A stretch of 64,000 nucleotides of DNA, from the NCBI GenBank assembly GCA_032358165.1, contig JAALGY010000037.1:1079001-1143000 (forward strand), given 5' to 3'. The stretch is from Diplosphaera chodatii (Eukaryota > Chlorophyta > Trebouxiophyceae > Prasiolales > Stichococcaceae). Shown piece by piece: positions 12,399 through 25,026 of the stretch (position 1 is the stretch's first letter; each line of letters opens with the position of its first letter). Position numbers and translations under genes: made by a program. A model generated the notes under the pieces. The model had not been told where the DNA came from, searched no databases, and saw nothing but the letters and a program-made list of their open reading frames with translations.

Positions 12399-15300
12399 TC
12401 ACTGCTCCGGAGTAGCACCCGCCAGCAGTTCCGGTGCCACGGCTGCGCCAGTACTTCGATGGCTGTCGCCCGCAGGCTGGCTGTCGCTGCCGCGCGCCGA
12501 GGCTATCAGCTGGTGCAGCAGGATGCCAGAGGCCACGCTGACGTTCAGGCTGTCGACAGCCCACCGATCCGCGGCACCCTCTGCGGCACTGCTTTCGGCG
12601 CCGCTGCCGCCGATCCGGATCAGCTGGCTGCATGCCCGCTTGACATTCGTGCGCAGGCCTGCGGAGCCCCCAAACTGAGACTGTTATGGAAGCGCGGCGG
12701 AGCGAGCATGTGCTTGGACCGGCAGCATTGCAAGGACATTTCTACCGTTGAACGCAAGGCGTATTGCCATTCCGTGAAACACCGCAGGCATTGCCACCCG
12801 CGGCAGTGACGAGGTGGTCCAGGGTTTCGCACCTGTGCCCTCACTGCCGACTACGAGTAGTGTTGGGCGATCGAGCTGGAATCCCAGCACGTCCACTGCA
12901 CCGCTGTCCGCTGCCGCCCCTGCAGCACGCCACGCCACTTCGCCTCGGGCACTTGGGTCCCATGTGGTGCTGCGTCCACCGCAAACGCTGTCGAGTGGTG
13001 TCCAGGGGTGGCAAGCAGAGGGGTGGCACGATGCAACATCGCACCTAGTACCAGCCACCCGTCTTCGGCGGCCGCCGCCAGGGTCTTGGGCAGGTTGTTG
13101 GCCGAGAAGATGGTCATCACCTGCCATGTGAGTCGCCAGGGTTTAGTTGAAGCAGTGCCAAGGAGCTAGTACGCAGGTCCTCCGGGCTGAGTGACACATG
13201 CAGGTGACAACAGAATGCGACGAAGTGTGTCCGATACAACCACCCAAGGGTAAGATGCAGCACTCCTGTGGTCGTGACGCCCCACCTCAAGTGCTCCAGC
13301 GGAGGCCTTGCTGACGACCGGGCTGAGGGGCGCGGCGTTGCGGCTGCAGGCCAGCACGCCAGACGCGCCCAGGAAGTGCGCGCAGCGCAGCACCGCCCCA
13401 AAGTTCATCTGCACCATGTGCGAAGATCGCTCGAAATAATGTGCCGTAGGATGCAGCCAACTGCATGCCAGTCATCGCTTCTCAGTGCACGGCAGCACTG
13501 ATGATTATGACCATCCGAGGTCTGTCAGTTGCAGGCACTTTCACATGCTGTGCTCCAATATTGCAGAAGATCAGTCGGTTACCTGCACCCAGCTGGTGTG
13601 TGCATCCTGCACCGCTATCTGTCGATGCACAACTGGCTCGGAACCACAAATGCGTGGCGGTTATCACTCCAGCCAATGTTCAGCTCACCGGGTCCTGGAC
13701 TTCATCCAGCGCCAGCCACACGGGCGGCGCTCCGGGGGGGAAGCTGTCTGCGGGCGGCAGCTGCTCCAGGGCCTCCCACTCCAGCGGCGAGCAGTCCAGC
13801 ACCATGCCCTGCAGCATGCAGCAACTGATAGATGTGTTGTTCCAAAACACCAACAGAGGCATGGCATCCCCGTACATGAACATCACGCAGCTGAAGCAGA
13901 GCATAGCCGAGCAGGCTCCCGTGCGTGCTGCATTTGAGGATCCCATATCCACTAGCAGAACGCAGCCGCTGAGGCGGGCGGCAGCAGGAAGCGGGGCGCA
14001 CCTGATGCGGGCGGCTATCGCACAGCATGTTCAGCTCGTGCTTGCTGGCCGCCTCAACCGGCACGCCCGCCGCCGCCGCCGCCGCCGTCGCCTGCTGCAC
14101 CGCCTGCTGGTCCCGGCCCTCCTTGCCTGTTGGCGCAGCATGTGGCGAAGAGCATCGTGCGTTGCACCGCACATGTCGTCCATCAACCTGCGGGTCGCCT
14201 CGCAGCAGAGCGGCACAGTGGGCCTGGGGACGCAGGCCAGATGGATGCCCATAAACCCTAAACCCTAAGCCCCCGCTGGTCACCTTCCTGGATGTACAGC
14301 GCGTGCGCCGTGCGTCGGCCGCCGGCCAGCGCCGCCAGCACGGGCGCCACCCCATACAGCGCGTCGCCTGCGGGGGGGATTATCAGGTCATGCAGGAACG
14401 ATGGGGTATTTGCGCCGCTCGCTGCTGTGATGACATACTTGTAGCGGCACTGACCTGCAGTCCCCTGCCAAATGCCTGCGGTGCCCGCCAGAGCACGCCG
14501 GCAGGCATGCTGCACAAGGTGCAGCGCTGCCATGCACATGCATGCCGTCACTACTGTGATGCTACTCACCTTTCCATGATGCCTTCAGCGCAGCAAGCGG
14601 TCCGGGCTCCGCATCTGCTTTGTCCCAGGTCCCACCCTGATGCCTGCATATATCGTGCTGCGTACTGAAACAATATTTCAAACACCATCTGACAGCACTG
14701 CAGCTAGCAGGGCTGGTGTTACAGGCAGATGATCGCCATCATGCTTGCAGAAAAGAGAGACAGCCTGCAGCAGCACCTGCCGTACTCGTTGGCCCTGGTG
14801 TATGCTGATTCGGTGCCCTTTCCGGCACGTACGCCGCGGCCCCCCCTTTTGAACTGATAGGACGAGTCTGATCGCTCATATTGCTGGCCATCAGGCTCCC
14901 TGCTGCCCCCGCGTCGGCTGTCCCTGCTGTCCCTGTCACGACTGAAGTCGCTGCCCCGGAAGCCGCCGCCGCCGCCGCCGCTGCGCCGGCTGTCTGCATT
15001 GCGGTCATACCGTGCAGGACTGCTGTCCCTGTAGCTGCCGCTGCTGGACCAGTCGCCACCGCCGCCGCCGCGCCGGCTGTCTGTGTCGCGGCTGAATCGG
15101 CTCGGACGACTGTCGTCAGAGCGGCCGCCGCGGCCTGGGCCGCGGCCGCCGAAGCCGCCGCTGCCCTGCCGATCCCTGCCGCCGCCCCGGCCGCCCCCCC
15201 TGCTGTACCGCCGATCTCTGTCCTCTCCGCCGAAGCTGCGATCCGAACTCCGTGACGAGTCGCGCCACGAGATCTTTCTGTCGCTGCTGCCGCCCCTCCC

Positions 15301-15651
15301 TGCACTGCTGCCACCGCGGCCTCTGCCGCCGACGCTGTAGCGGTCTGCAAAGCCGCCGCCTCCCGCGCGGCCGCCGGCTGTGTCGTCCCTGTCAAGGCCG
15401 CCGTCGTCATATGACGCTCTCGAGCCTCCGGAAGATTGTTTGCCCCGTGGCCAGCCGCTTGCGGATCGCAGCTGCAGCCCGCTGAATGCACTGCTGGCTG
15501 CGCTCACGTCGCCAAGACTTGGCAGTGCATGCAGAGCCGTCTGCCCGGGCAGCAGCAGAGATGACAGCATGGTAGTCTGACCACTGAAGAGATTGCTAGG
15601 AGTGATTCTGACCAGGCTGCGCAGCAGGTGGTTCCGGAATGGAGCCGTCAT
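12399..15651 (-). CDS. MRM1: MRM1-type SpoU/TrmH rRNA 2'-O-ribose methyltransferase with RGG/RD-rich N-terminal region
   Basis: SpoU (SPOUT) methyltransferases methylate a guanosine ribose in large-subunit rRNA of organelles or bacteria. Reading from the high-coordinate end, the first exon starts at 15651 with [20 protein letters not shown], which looks like an organelle transit peptide. It then runs into about 200 residues of Gly/Arg/Ser/Asp (RGG, SRD) repeats. Further exons give [20 protein letters not shown] (14284-14367, substrate-binding domain), [14 protein letters not shown] (about 14010), [11 protein letters not shown] (about 13690), [18 protein letters not shown] (SpoU motif 1, about 13390), [10 protein letters not shown] (motif 2, about 12850) and [15 protein letters not shown] (motif 3 with SAM-binding knot, about 12530). 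Stop at 12399-12401. Merging the RGG exon with the catalytic exons is inferred: plant homologues have comparable charged N-termini, but the splice joining 14.78 kb to 14.37 kb does not keep phase in my reading, so a small extra exon may be missed. Confidence 0.82.
14252..14268. repeat. Interstitial telomere-type repeat (CCCTAAA)
   Basis: The sequence TAAACCCTAAACCCTAA is 2.4 copies of the plant/Chlorella-type telomere unit, written TTTAGGG on the other strand. It lies just inside an intron of the MRM1-like gene, 10 bases downstream of the donor at 14283 on the minus strand. Confidence 0.85.
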
Positions 15652-16066
15652 GCACAGGAATTACGCTTGACTTGAATCCAATAATGAGGTGCAGATGTGT
15701 TGTAAGGGTCAGAATAGTTACCACCAACTGATGCATGACAGTCACGGATTGACAGAACCGCAGCGGGGATCGCACTAGGAACGCACAAGGATGTCACACT
15801 CTGCGCACTCGGTTGTCTGACACCACGCACGTGACCAGGTAGAGTTTGGCCAAACACTCTTGTGGTGCGGTGTGCAGTACCCATCACACGCGTATGACCA
15901 CTTTGCAGGCTGTGCATGGTCGCGCAGCCAGCCTCTGGACATCTTTGCACTTCCATGTTTCAGGTCGTGCTGGACCTTAGCAGGGGATGGTCGACTGCAG
16001 CGCAGCCGGACCCATTGCAATGCGCCCCTATGGCTAGAAATGGCCAATCAAGCAACCCTGACACAG
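15652..16066. other. Intergenic between MRM1-like start and BRE1 stop
   Basis: Both neighbours are on the minus strand, so this 0.4 kb should hold the BRE1 3' UTR and the MRM1-like promoter. No gene is recognised. Confidence 0.4.
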
Positions 16067-19000
16067 CTATCCGAGGTACACTGCTTTCACGTCAGCGGCA
16101 CCGAAGGCAGCGCCGCAGCCAGGGCACTTCCGGTGCCGTGTCTCCAGGTTGCGCTGGATGCACTGCTGGCAGAACATGTGCCAGCACTTTGTGAGGATGC
16201 GGTCCTTCTGCCGGGAGTCGCACACGCTGCACCGCGTCATCTTCAGCAGCGCCGCGTTCTGCAGCAGGAGCAGGCAGATGTTCACAACGCACCGGACCCG
16301 CCCCGGCTCTGCAATTGCTTTTTCATGCACGTGGAGGGATTCTGCTGGTGTGGCGAGTCTGACGTGTGCGGGCTGGCATGTGTGTGGAAGCGCCATGCTC
16401 ACCTCCTCTTGCAGCATGAGGCCTGTGCCGCCGGCCGTGTCGAACTTCCGCAGCCGGTCGAGCTTCGCCTGCAGCGCCTGCGCAGCGGGTGACGGTGCAT
16501 GCGTGAGGTGCCACGGCGGCAGGGCAGCGCATAGTGTCTGTCCGGCGGCAACCCGCGCTCCAGCCCAGACCCGGCGGGTCTCACTTCCGAGCAGACATTG
16601 CATTGGCATGCCCAAGGCGGCGGACTGCCACTCGGGGCATGCAGCGGTCGTGCCGCACCCTGTTGTCGTCCTCCAGGCGCTGGCGCTTGGTCTTCTCCCG
16701 GGCCGCGCGCTCCGCCTCGTCGTCGGCCTGCCGCTTGGCGCCCTCCAGCGCCGCCGTGGCCGCCTCCGCCGCCGACCGCCGCTGCAGGGGGCAGGGGACC
16801 GTAAGATGGCAAGAGCGTCCAGGTCTCGTGTCACACATGCATCCCGGCCGGACTGCTGTTGCGACCGGGTGCAGGCAGCTGCAGGCTGCACATCGCCCGC
16901 GGCCCGCGAACCGGCGCTGGGTGACACGGGTCACACTGCGCCTTGCAGCGGTGGCCGGCAGCCGGGCCCGCTGGTGTGTGCGCACGTAACTGCACGGCGC
17001 ACAGTGCTTGCTTGCTAACCTCGGCCAGGGCGGCGTCGCGGTCGCGGCCCTCCCGCTGGACCACGTCCAGCTGCTGCGCCGCGTGGCGGGCGGCCTGCCG
17101 GGCCGCCGCTGCCTCCTCGTTCATCGCCTGCACACGCCACCAAGAGGCTCGGCGATATACGGGACATCTGTGCCGTCGCCTGCGCCAGGCGCTGGGGCTC
17201 CCGAAACGATGGGCACCCGGACGGAGCACTTGCTTGCACACGAAGCCAGCCACAATTAATGGCACAGAAGGCAAGCTCTGCTGAAGGGCACCGACCTGAT
17301 ATTCTGCCTATGTCGCTCTTTGCATCCAAAAGTACTGGCAAAGAGGCAGCAAACTTGGAGCGGTCGGCGGTCGCCCGTCAATACGCAGGCTCCGGGGCAG
17401 CGGGGCGCACACCTGGAGCTGCCGCTGCATGCCGGCGACCTGCTCCTGCAGGCTGGCGGCGGCGGCCTGCGCCTCCCTGGTGCTTCCTGCAGCCTGCTGC
17501 GCCTCCGCCGCCGCCTTCTGCGCCTCCGCCACCGCCTGCAGCACAGGCGAGAGCGGAGGGCTGAGTGGCAAACAGTCAGATGACCAGCACTGCTGCTGCA
17601 AGAGAAGGAGCACAGGAGCACGAAGGTAGCCACTGCATGCATGCGAGGTGCCGGTTAGGGTGCAGCAATTGATGGCCGCCATTCTTGATGCCCAAGACGA
17701 TCATCCGTGTCATAGCCGACGGACTGATCGTCGCGTTTACCATGAACGGTGGCCACCAATGAATGAATGCATCCAGCATACGCATGTGGGAGTGCATCGC
17801 ATGACAGATGCAGCGAGCCTGCCACTATGTGGCCGTATGTGGCGGAACACTACAGGGCTGGTGCCAACAGATGGCCACCTAACGCATGGATTGTGTGACT
17901 GCATAGAGTGCTGGAGGTGTGGCCTGCGGACAGGTCACCTTGACGCGCTCGGCGACGATCTCGGAGTTGACGCGGTCGTTGTCGGCGAGCTGCGCCAGCA
18001 GCCGGTTGTTCTGCCCCATCATATCCTCGTACGCCGCGCCGATCTGCTCCACCTCCCCGATGTAGACATCGGTCTCCTCCTGCAACATGACAGGACAGTG
18101 CACCGCCTGTGACCGCAGGACCTGGCGACGTGAAGCCTTCTGAACAATACGGCGTGCACACTTCGTATGTGATACTTTGCAGTGGTTGCAATGGCCAAGG
18201 TCCAGTCGAATGGTCCGTGTGCACCACAGCCAGCTCCTCACCTTGGCGGCCTTGAGCTGCGCCTGCAGGTCAGCGACCTGCGACTGCAGCCCCGCGCACT
18301 TCGCAGCCAGCTCGTCCCGCTCCTTCCTGAGCTCTGCTTCCCGCTGCGCTGCTGCTGCCTCGACTTCCTGCAGCCTGGCCTCGGCCGCCGAGTGCGCGTT
18401 GCCGTTCAGCTTCGCCGTCGCCGCCTGTGGTAGTTGAACAGAGATGAACACATTGGCAGTGGGTGCAGGAGGATGAGTTGCACACTGTCAGCATACACCA
18501 TTACCCTCAATAGCCGTACGCGTGTGCAAGATTCGTGCACCTGCAGCTCCTTTCGCAGCTTGGCCTCGCTGGCGCGGATGTCCGCGGCCGCCCGCCCGTC
18601 GTCCAGCGCCCGCAGCACCTCCACCATGGTGTGCAGGTCGTCGCCGCGGGCCGCCGCCTCTGCAACCTCTCCGCGCAAAGCGTCCGCCGCCGCCTGCTGC
18701 TGCGCCGCGCGGGCGTCCGCCAGCCGCACCGCCTCATCTCGCTCCTGCACGACCAGCCGTCAGACAGGTGCGTCACAATGCAGCTTCGAGATGAACTGTC
18801 GCACACACGGTGCAGCTGCAGCTCAGCCTCTGCAGCACAAGCTGCATCCTGTGGTGTGTGTCTCCGCATTCAGCAGGTGGGGCACGTTTGCATCCGACCA
18901 TGCTCACCGCAAGGATGGCGCGTGCTTTGGAGGCCTCCGCCCTGGACGCTTCATCAGCAGCGGCAGCGGCCCGGTGCCGCTTCACCTCCGCCTGCAGCCC

Positions 19001-21825
19001 CTTGTTCTGCTTCTGCAGCGTCGCGAGCATCGCCTGCAAGCATCAGCAGCGCATGTGCCAAAAAGTCCACCAGTCTCGGGTCCGTCGCCATGCACGTTGT
19101 ACAATCTTCTCGAACTGCTGACACTGTGCTGCCGCTGCTGCACATCAGTTGCAAACATGTTGTAGAACCCCCCAAGTCAGCTTCCTGCCTCGGGCACCTG
19201 CAGCTCTTTGGCGGTTTTCTGCGGCGCGGCTGCCGAGGCGGCGAGCGCTTCCCGCTTCGCAGCGTCACGCTCTGCGATGGCTGACTGCAGCGCGGCGCTG
19301 ACCTCCGCCAGCCGCTTGTCGCACTGCTGCAGCTGTGCATGCACGTGCTGCCCCTGCTCCACCTGCGTAGCAGCGAGGCAACCACGCTCATCGTGCAGCT
19401 GAACAGTGAGTGAAGACTGTGAGGTTGATCCCAGCCGCATGGCCACAGCCACCCGTACTGATGACTGAGGTTACGCCAGTCTGACCCACAGGCAGCCATA
19501 TCCAGGGTCGCGACGACATGCAACGTTGTTGTCAGATGAAACTGTCGACTCGACATTGTGAGTTGTATATCGCGAGATGTTGACCGCACCACACCTGATA
19601 GGCGAGGTCGTGGCCGCGGCGCCTGTGGTTCTCCAGCTCGTGCTGCAACCCGGTGATGATGCCGTGCTGCTGCTCCAGCTCCCCCATCATGCTCTGGACA
19701 GCAGGACGTGCAGCCGGACATCACTCAATGCCTGGGAGGTGTACGAGATGACAGTGCGAGCACACATTGCTTCCAGAGAACCGCAGCAGAGCATGCACTT
19801 GAGGACTACAGCACATGTAGCCCACAGCAGGAATGTCGTGGGTGCAGCCTGCAGAAAATGACACTCACCTGCATGCGACGGTCAAGATCCCGATACAGGC
19901 GGGATCCGGTGACGGCGTCGTCATCCTTCAAGCCCGACTTCAGCGCCCGCACCTCCCTAAACACGGCAGCAGCACTTGCTTGAACATGCAGGTGGGGAAC
20001 ATCATCTGTGCATGTTGCAAGCGTGATGCTGCATGCAGCAAAGGCAGCGCTGCAGGTGGGCTGGGGTGCTTGGTTGGTTGGACCGACGGCAAGCGGCTAT
20101 CGGAAGCATCCCTCACTTTTGCAGCTTGATGACGGTCTCCCTTTCGGCGTCCACCTCTGCAGTGCGGCGCTCAAGCAGCTTGGCAGTCTGCTCCGCATGC
20201 ACCGCGGCCTCGATCTCCGCAACGCTCTGCCCCGCACTGGAAGGCTCCCTGCAGCAACATGGCGACAGACAACGACGTTCAATGCATCGGCCAGGGGGTG
20301 GTTGCAGGTGCAAGACATGAGGGAATGTTGTGCCACAGCAGGGCTATGCAGGCCATGCTTCGTTGCCAAGTGCTGGGATATGGTGCGTTCATCCCTGACC
20401 CTGTGCTATTGAGTCACATGTGCAGCACATGTACACTTGCCTCTTGATCTCCTTCGCAGGCGTCGCCGGCGGGGGCTGCGGGCCAGCAGTCTCCATTGCG
20501 GCCGCATTGGACGAGGTGCGCGCCATGACCAGCTTCCGCTGCGCAGCCCGCAGCTCCTCGCAGCGGTCCGCAAGATCATTTTGCAGATCCTGTGATGCAC
20601 ATCCGCGGACCTCCAACAAGAGTCTCCGGCTGTGTGTCCGCCTTCTTGCCACACCAGCAGCGCCAGAGAGGGTTGCAGCCTGTGCGGATGCATCATCACA
20701 AGCCTGGTATGCGCCCAGGCTGCAAAGCCCACCTTGATCTGCGCCTCCTGCTTCATCGCCTGCGAGTTGGCCTGCTGCAGCTGCTGGTCGAGCGCGCGGC
20801 GCAGCGCAGTACCCGCATCCACCGCTGCTGTCATCCTTTGGCACTCTGCATTGGTTGCAAGCCCGCCATAGGTGCTCGTCCTCAAAAATGCCCAGCTCGT
20901 TGGTACGAGCTGAAGAACAGCTGTTCTACGTTTTTGCAGCAGTCTACCGTCTAACAGCATCCAACACTGTGCGAGATTTCTTGAACACAAGGCATGTCCC
21001 CGGGCACCTGCTTCGAGCTCCGCCACACGTGCCACAGCATCCACCGGGCCGGACGCCTCAGCGGACGCCTTCCGCGCCTCGTCCACCTGCCGCAGCAGCT
21101 CCGCGAGTGCTGCGCTGGTCGCAGCGGTGCGCGCGCGCAGCTGCCGCTCGACGTCGGAGGCGAAGTCGTGCACATCCTGCTTCCGCTCCTCCGCCTCCTG
21201 TGTGATTGCGCACCATAGCGGCAGGTTTGCCAGACACCTCACAGCTACTTGTGATACTTTGCTGCGTCACAGGCAGCATGGGGAACAGCGCCAAGGACGC
21301 GCTGTGGGTGACTCGCACTGATATTGGTACTGAAGCTTCTGGCGTGCAGAGACACCTCACCTTTGTGGCGCTGGCATCACCGTGCAGCAAAACGTGCAGG
21401 TAGGGATCGGGAGCTGCGGCTGAGTCTGCTGCCGCGCCATCGAGGTGTGCTGCATCGCTGTTGGCGGCCTCGTGGCCAGGACCCTGAGTTGACAACAAGT
21501 CGTCTCACAACCAGACCGCACATCAACGCACTGAAGGCAGCGTGGTTGTGTGGCAACCCAGGTCTTGCAGTGCAGCGTCGCATACCTTGCTGGCCCTGGT
21601 GGCGAGGTGCTGGACGTCGGCGTTGAGCTGCGACCACAAACTGTTGACGGTGAGCAGCGTGTCAGCATAGGCGCTCTGCCTCGCGTCCTGGGCCTCGATG
21701 CGCGTCTCCAGCTCGGCGATCTGCGCGCGCTGCACCTCCAGCTGCGCGGACAGCTTGCCGTTCTGGAACTGCAGCGTCTGCAGCTTCTGCTCCGCCTTGG
21801 CCTTCTCGGCCTCCAGGTTGCCCAT
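16067..21825 (-). CDS. BRE1: BRE1/HUB-type E3 ubiquitin ligase for histone H2B (coiled coils plus C-terminal RING)
   Basis: Works with an E2 (Rad6/UBC2 family) to monoubiquitinate H2B in the nucleus, coupled to transcription elongation and H3K4 methylation. The last exon (about 16260-16067) carries a complete C3HC4 RING: CSVCDSRQKDRILTKCWHMF, then C..C, RNLETRHRKCPGC and the family ending AAFGAADVKAVYLG-stop, almost identical to BRE1/RNF20/HUB RINGs. About 16 upstream exons encode heptad-rich Ala/Gln/Glu coiled coil. These include GEVEQIGAAYEDMMGQNNRL (about 18060), a segment conserved in HUB1/HUB2. The proposed start at 21825 gives MGNLEAEKAKAEQKLQTLQF, followed by a stretch reading DARQSAYADTLLTVNSLWSQ that matches the N-terminal block of the family. 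A GCAG acceptor precedes this ATG by a few bases, so either a 5' UTR intron or an additional upstream coding exon exists. Confidence 0.92.
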
Positions 21826-22417
21826 GGTTGCGGCCCTGCACGCGCGGGCATGGGCGTCAACGGTGGCAATGCAAAGCACGGCCTGATGTTGCAGCAGCAT
21901 GACAGCTGCAGTGGTTACTTTCATGTACAAGTACGATAATGACCCTGTTACTGTAATTGCTTGCAATTTGCGCATCACAGCAGTGAGTGACCAGCTTGCG
22001 CCACTGACACTTGAGTTGATGAAGTTGGCAAGTTGTAGCGCACCTCCAGCGCAACCTCAGTCCCTTTGGACAGCCAGCAACAGTTGTTCTACGAATCACG
22101 CATGCGTTGCTGATGCTGCAGCAGGAGCAAAAAGCTCGACTGCCTGAGTTTGGCCAAATCGTCACACTGCAAATCACGCTCACGAGCAATACCGCGGCAA
22201 CGGAGCTGCGCTCTGGCGCACGCAGATCCTTTCGTGCACACCAATCTTGCAAGCAACGTGTGACACGCCATTCTGATTCCATCCTTGCAATCGGCCAACG
22301 GGACACTACAAGCAGACCGTTGCACCGTTCCCTGCTGCTGTGTCGCTGTTACTCAGCCATCTGCCAATGCCAGTTGTGAGATGCTGATCTGAAAGCACAT
22401 ACCTCTTGTGTTGCATC
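21826..22417. promoter_or_regulatory. Shared upstream region of divergent BRE1 (-) and TIC22 (+)
   Basis: The two genes are transcribed away from each other with about 590 bases between start codons. It should contain both promoters and possibly a non-coding first exon of BRE1, given the acceptor at about 21833 on the minus strand. No specific element can be named. Confidence 0.4.
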
Positions 22418-25026
22418 ATGCCGGAAACAGACGGCGGCCGCGCCGCCCGCAACCCGCTGGTGCAAATCCAGTCAGCGGCGCATGCGCTGGCTCGCGATGT
22501 GGGCAATGCCTGGCAGCAAACGGCGCAGCGCATGCAGAGCAGTGCCGACGGCCTGGGCCGGGCGCTGACACATGCCGCGCAGCTGCCGGCCCAGGCGCTG
22601 CAACGGCATGTCCACGGCATGCATGTGCAGCCCTTGCTCCCAGGCTGCGCGGTGCGTCGGCCATGATCTGGCTGTGAAGCGTCGAAGTCATCACTGAGCA
22701 AATCCATCGCATTTGATTAGTGCATCTTGAGGATGCAGAGCACTCACAACGACGACTTGTGCTGGCCAGATCACTGCCCTGAGCAACTGCGCATTTGCAC
22801 AGGTCCTGTACTCTGACGAGCAGGTCAATGGTGCCCACAAAGCTGCCACTCGTATCATGAGCTACAAGACAGTGGCCCTTACATTTCATGTCGAAGTAAC
22901 CCTGCTGCTGACTGCAGGCTCTGTCTCTATCTGGGGCCGGCAGCCAACGCACCCCGGGCAGCAGCGGCCAGCGGCCGAATCCGCTGTTTGACGTGGCGTA
23001 CAATCCCGAGGACATCAAGGCGCGCCTGTCGGGCGTGCCGGTGTACGCAGTTATCAACAAGCACGAGGAGTTCGTGCTTGTAGCTGGTGCAGCGGTGGGT
23101 ATTGCAGCTGGGTGTGCTACATACTGCCCTCTGCCGTCGCAGCATAAACAACCCAAAAACGGCCATGGTGCATCCCGCACGACAATCAAAGCGCAACTGA
23201 GATGCAAGGTCATGTCGGTACCGATGCAGGAGGACAGCCAGAAGCGGAACATCGGGCTGTTCTTCTTCAACAGGCAGGACGCAGAGAGCCTCATTGAAAA
23301 GGTCAGCTGCATGGGTCAGCAGACGAGGTGTTACCACACGGGACTTCAATCTCACATCGTGTTGCCACCGTCACCATGCTTACTGGAAGCCCATGCCGGC
23401 TGGTGGCTGCAGGTGAAGCAGGAGAACCCGAAGCTGGGGCGCGAGTCGTCCGTGACGCAGGTCGGCATGGACGCGGTGTACCAGTTTGCCACCGCACCGC
23501 GAGCAGAGACCGGCATGCAGGGCGTCATCTTCCGCTTCATGCCCGACCCATCGCAAGTGGACGCAGCCGTCAAGGTACAGCTCCTCATGTGGATAGCCGT
23601 CAGGACTCTGTGACTTGCGCGGAAAAGAACATGAACTCCAGCATGTCCTGTGGTAGGAGCCATGCTAACTTTTATCATTAATGCTGCAGCTGTATCAGGA
23701 GGCGGGTGTTGAAGCCGAGGGGTTCACAGGGGTGCCGGTCTTTCAGGTGTGCCTGTGGCTGCAACATATAGCGGTTCTGCTGGGCGCCAGATGCAGTGGT
23801 CTCCCTCATGACTGAGCTGTGAAGTCCTCATCCGCATCAGTGTCAGGGCACAACTTGCCGCCTTATGAACGACAGGCAGAGGGCCTGACGGTGAAGACAG
23901 GCAAAGCACGCTACACACCACTCTTCCTGAGCAAAGCGGATTTGGATGTGGCGCTTGCCAATGCCGATGGCCAGCGGTGCGCTGCTGTGCACACGGACGT
24001 CCCGCAGTTGATCACGCAGAGACAGCATCTCCGCACTGACGTGCTGTGTCAGGTGTGCTCTCATATACGCCACCGCCTATGAGACGTGTTGCCTCTGCAC
24101 TGCAGGCAGGCGTTGGAGCAGGAAGCCAATGCAGTGAAGGCGACACGTGCGCAGCAGGAGCTGGAGGCCGCCCGCCTGGAGGTGCCTCTCCACGGGCCAT
24201 CCCGTTGTTTCACCTTCTGCATGCAGCAAAGTGGTTGCTGCCCATCTGGAATGCAGCCTTTGGGCCCCCGCCACATTGCCTGTGGCAGCTGCCATGGACC
24301 AGGGTACGCACCAACGACTACGACATATGGGCAGTGAGGTTGACGCTTCTGACGACACAAATGCTTGGATGTGTGCAGCTGGACGCGGCGAGCGGCGACG
24401 CCAAGCAGGCGGTGCAGACGCGGGTCGATGCAGCTGCCGACCGTGTGGATAAGTACACCAAGCGGCTTCAGGTACCATGCTCAGCAACCGGCGCAGACTG
24501 ACAGCGTTCAGGCAGCAGCTGCTTTTCATTTGCACAAACCTGCTGCACAGAGCAAAAGCCACAGCCTGATGCCATTGAGCTGCAGCAAGCATGGCGCCAC
24601 GCTGACGTACTCTAAACCGTGTTGTGTCCTGCAGGCTGACCAGCAGGAGGCGGGCGCAGCGGCGGCTGACGGCACGCCGGCCAAAGACGGCAAACCGCGT
24701 GTGGAAGTGGGCAGCCTGGAGGAGGTTCTGGTGTGTTCCTCAACGCTGCAAGTTGCAATTTCTGCCCTAGTAACCAGTATAATTTGCAAAGCCACCCTGC
24801 ACCCACCTGAGAGGCTGCCATTTTGCGCAGCACAGCGATGACCCTGGGGTTACTCACCCATCCTCGCAGCTGCAATAGGTCCCTCTCGGCTTTGCAGGTG
24901 AGGATGGAGAATGACGACAAGGAGGAATGGGGCGAGGTCATGTTTGTGCCAGCGGGCGCGCTCACACAGCCGCAGGCGGCTGCCGAGCCGGAGCCCAAGG
25001 GCAAGGGCTGGGGAAAGCGCAAGTGA
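22418..25026 (+). CDS. TIC22: TIC22-like chloroplast protein-import component
   Basis: TIC22 is a peripheral protein of the chloroplast intermembrane space that helps pass preproteins from TOC to TIC. The first exon starts MPETDGGRAARNPLVQIQSA and runs through a Gln/Ala-rich helix (to about 22640). The core follows: LFDVAYNPEDIKARLSGVPV then YAVINKHEEFVLVA (22980-23090), the segment from RNIGLFFFNRQDAESLIEKV (about 23250), SVTQVGMDAVYQFA (about 23460), FRFMPDPSQVDAAVKLYQEA (23530-23700) and FTGVPVFQAEGL (23725-23890). YTPLFLSKADLDVAL (about 23915), a charged helix, VEVGSLEEVLVRMENDD (24700-24915) and WGEVMFVPAG complete it. It ends in a basic tail KGKGWGKRK with stop 25024-25026. The repeated (F/G)VPV-F/Y elements and the S-LEEV block are typical of the Tic22-like family. 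About ten exons. There is no obvious long transit peptide before the Gln/Ala helix. Confidence 0.9.

Noticed and set aside
14739..15491. Ala/Thr-rich minus-strand frame overlapping the RGG region
   Set aside because: The alternative frame encodes a coherent transit-like leader and RGG/SRD repeats, typical of RNA-binding regions; the Ala/Thr frame is compositional.
22416..23312. 298-codon open frame on the minus strand
   Set aside because: It lies antisense to the TIC22 exons, crosses their introns and has no domain; a shadow of high GC content.
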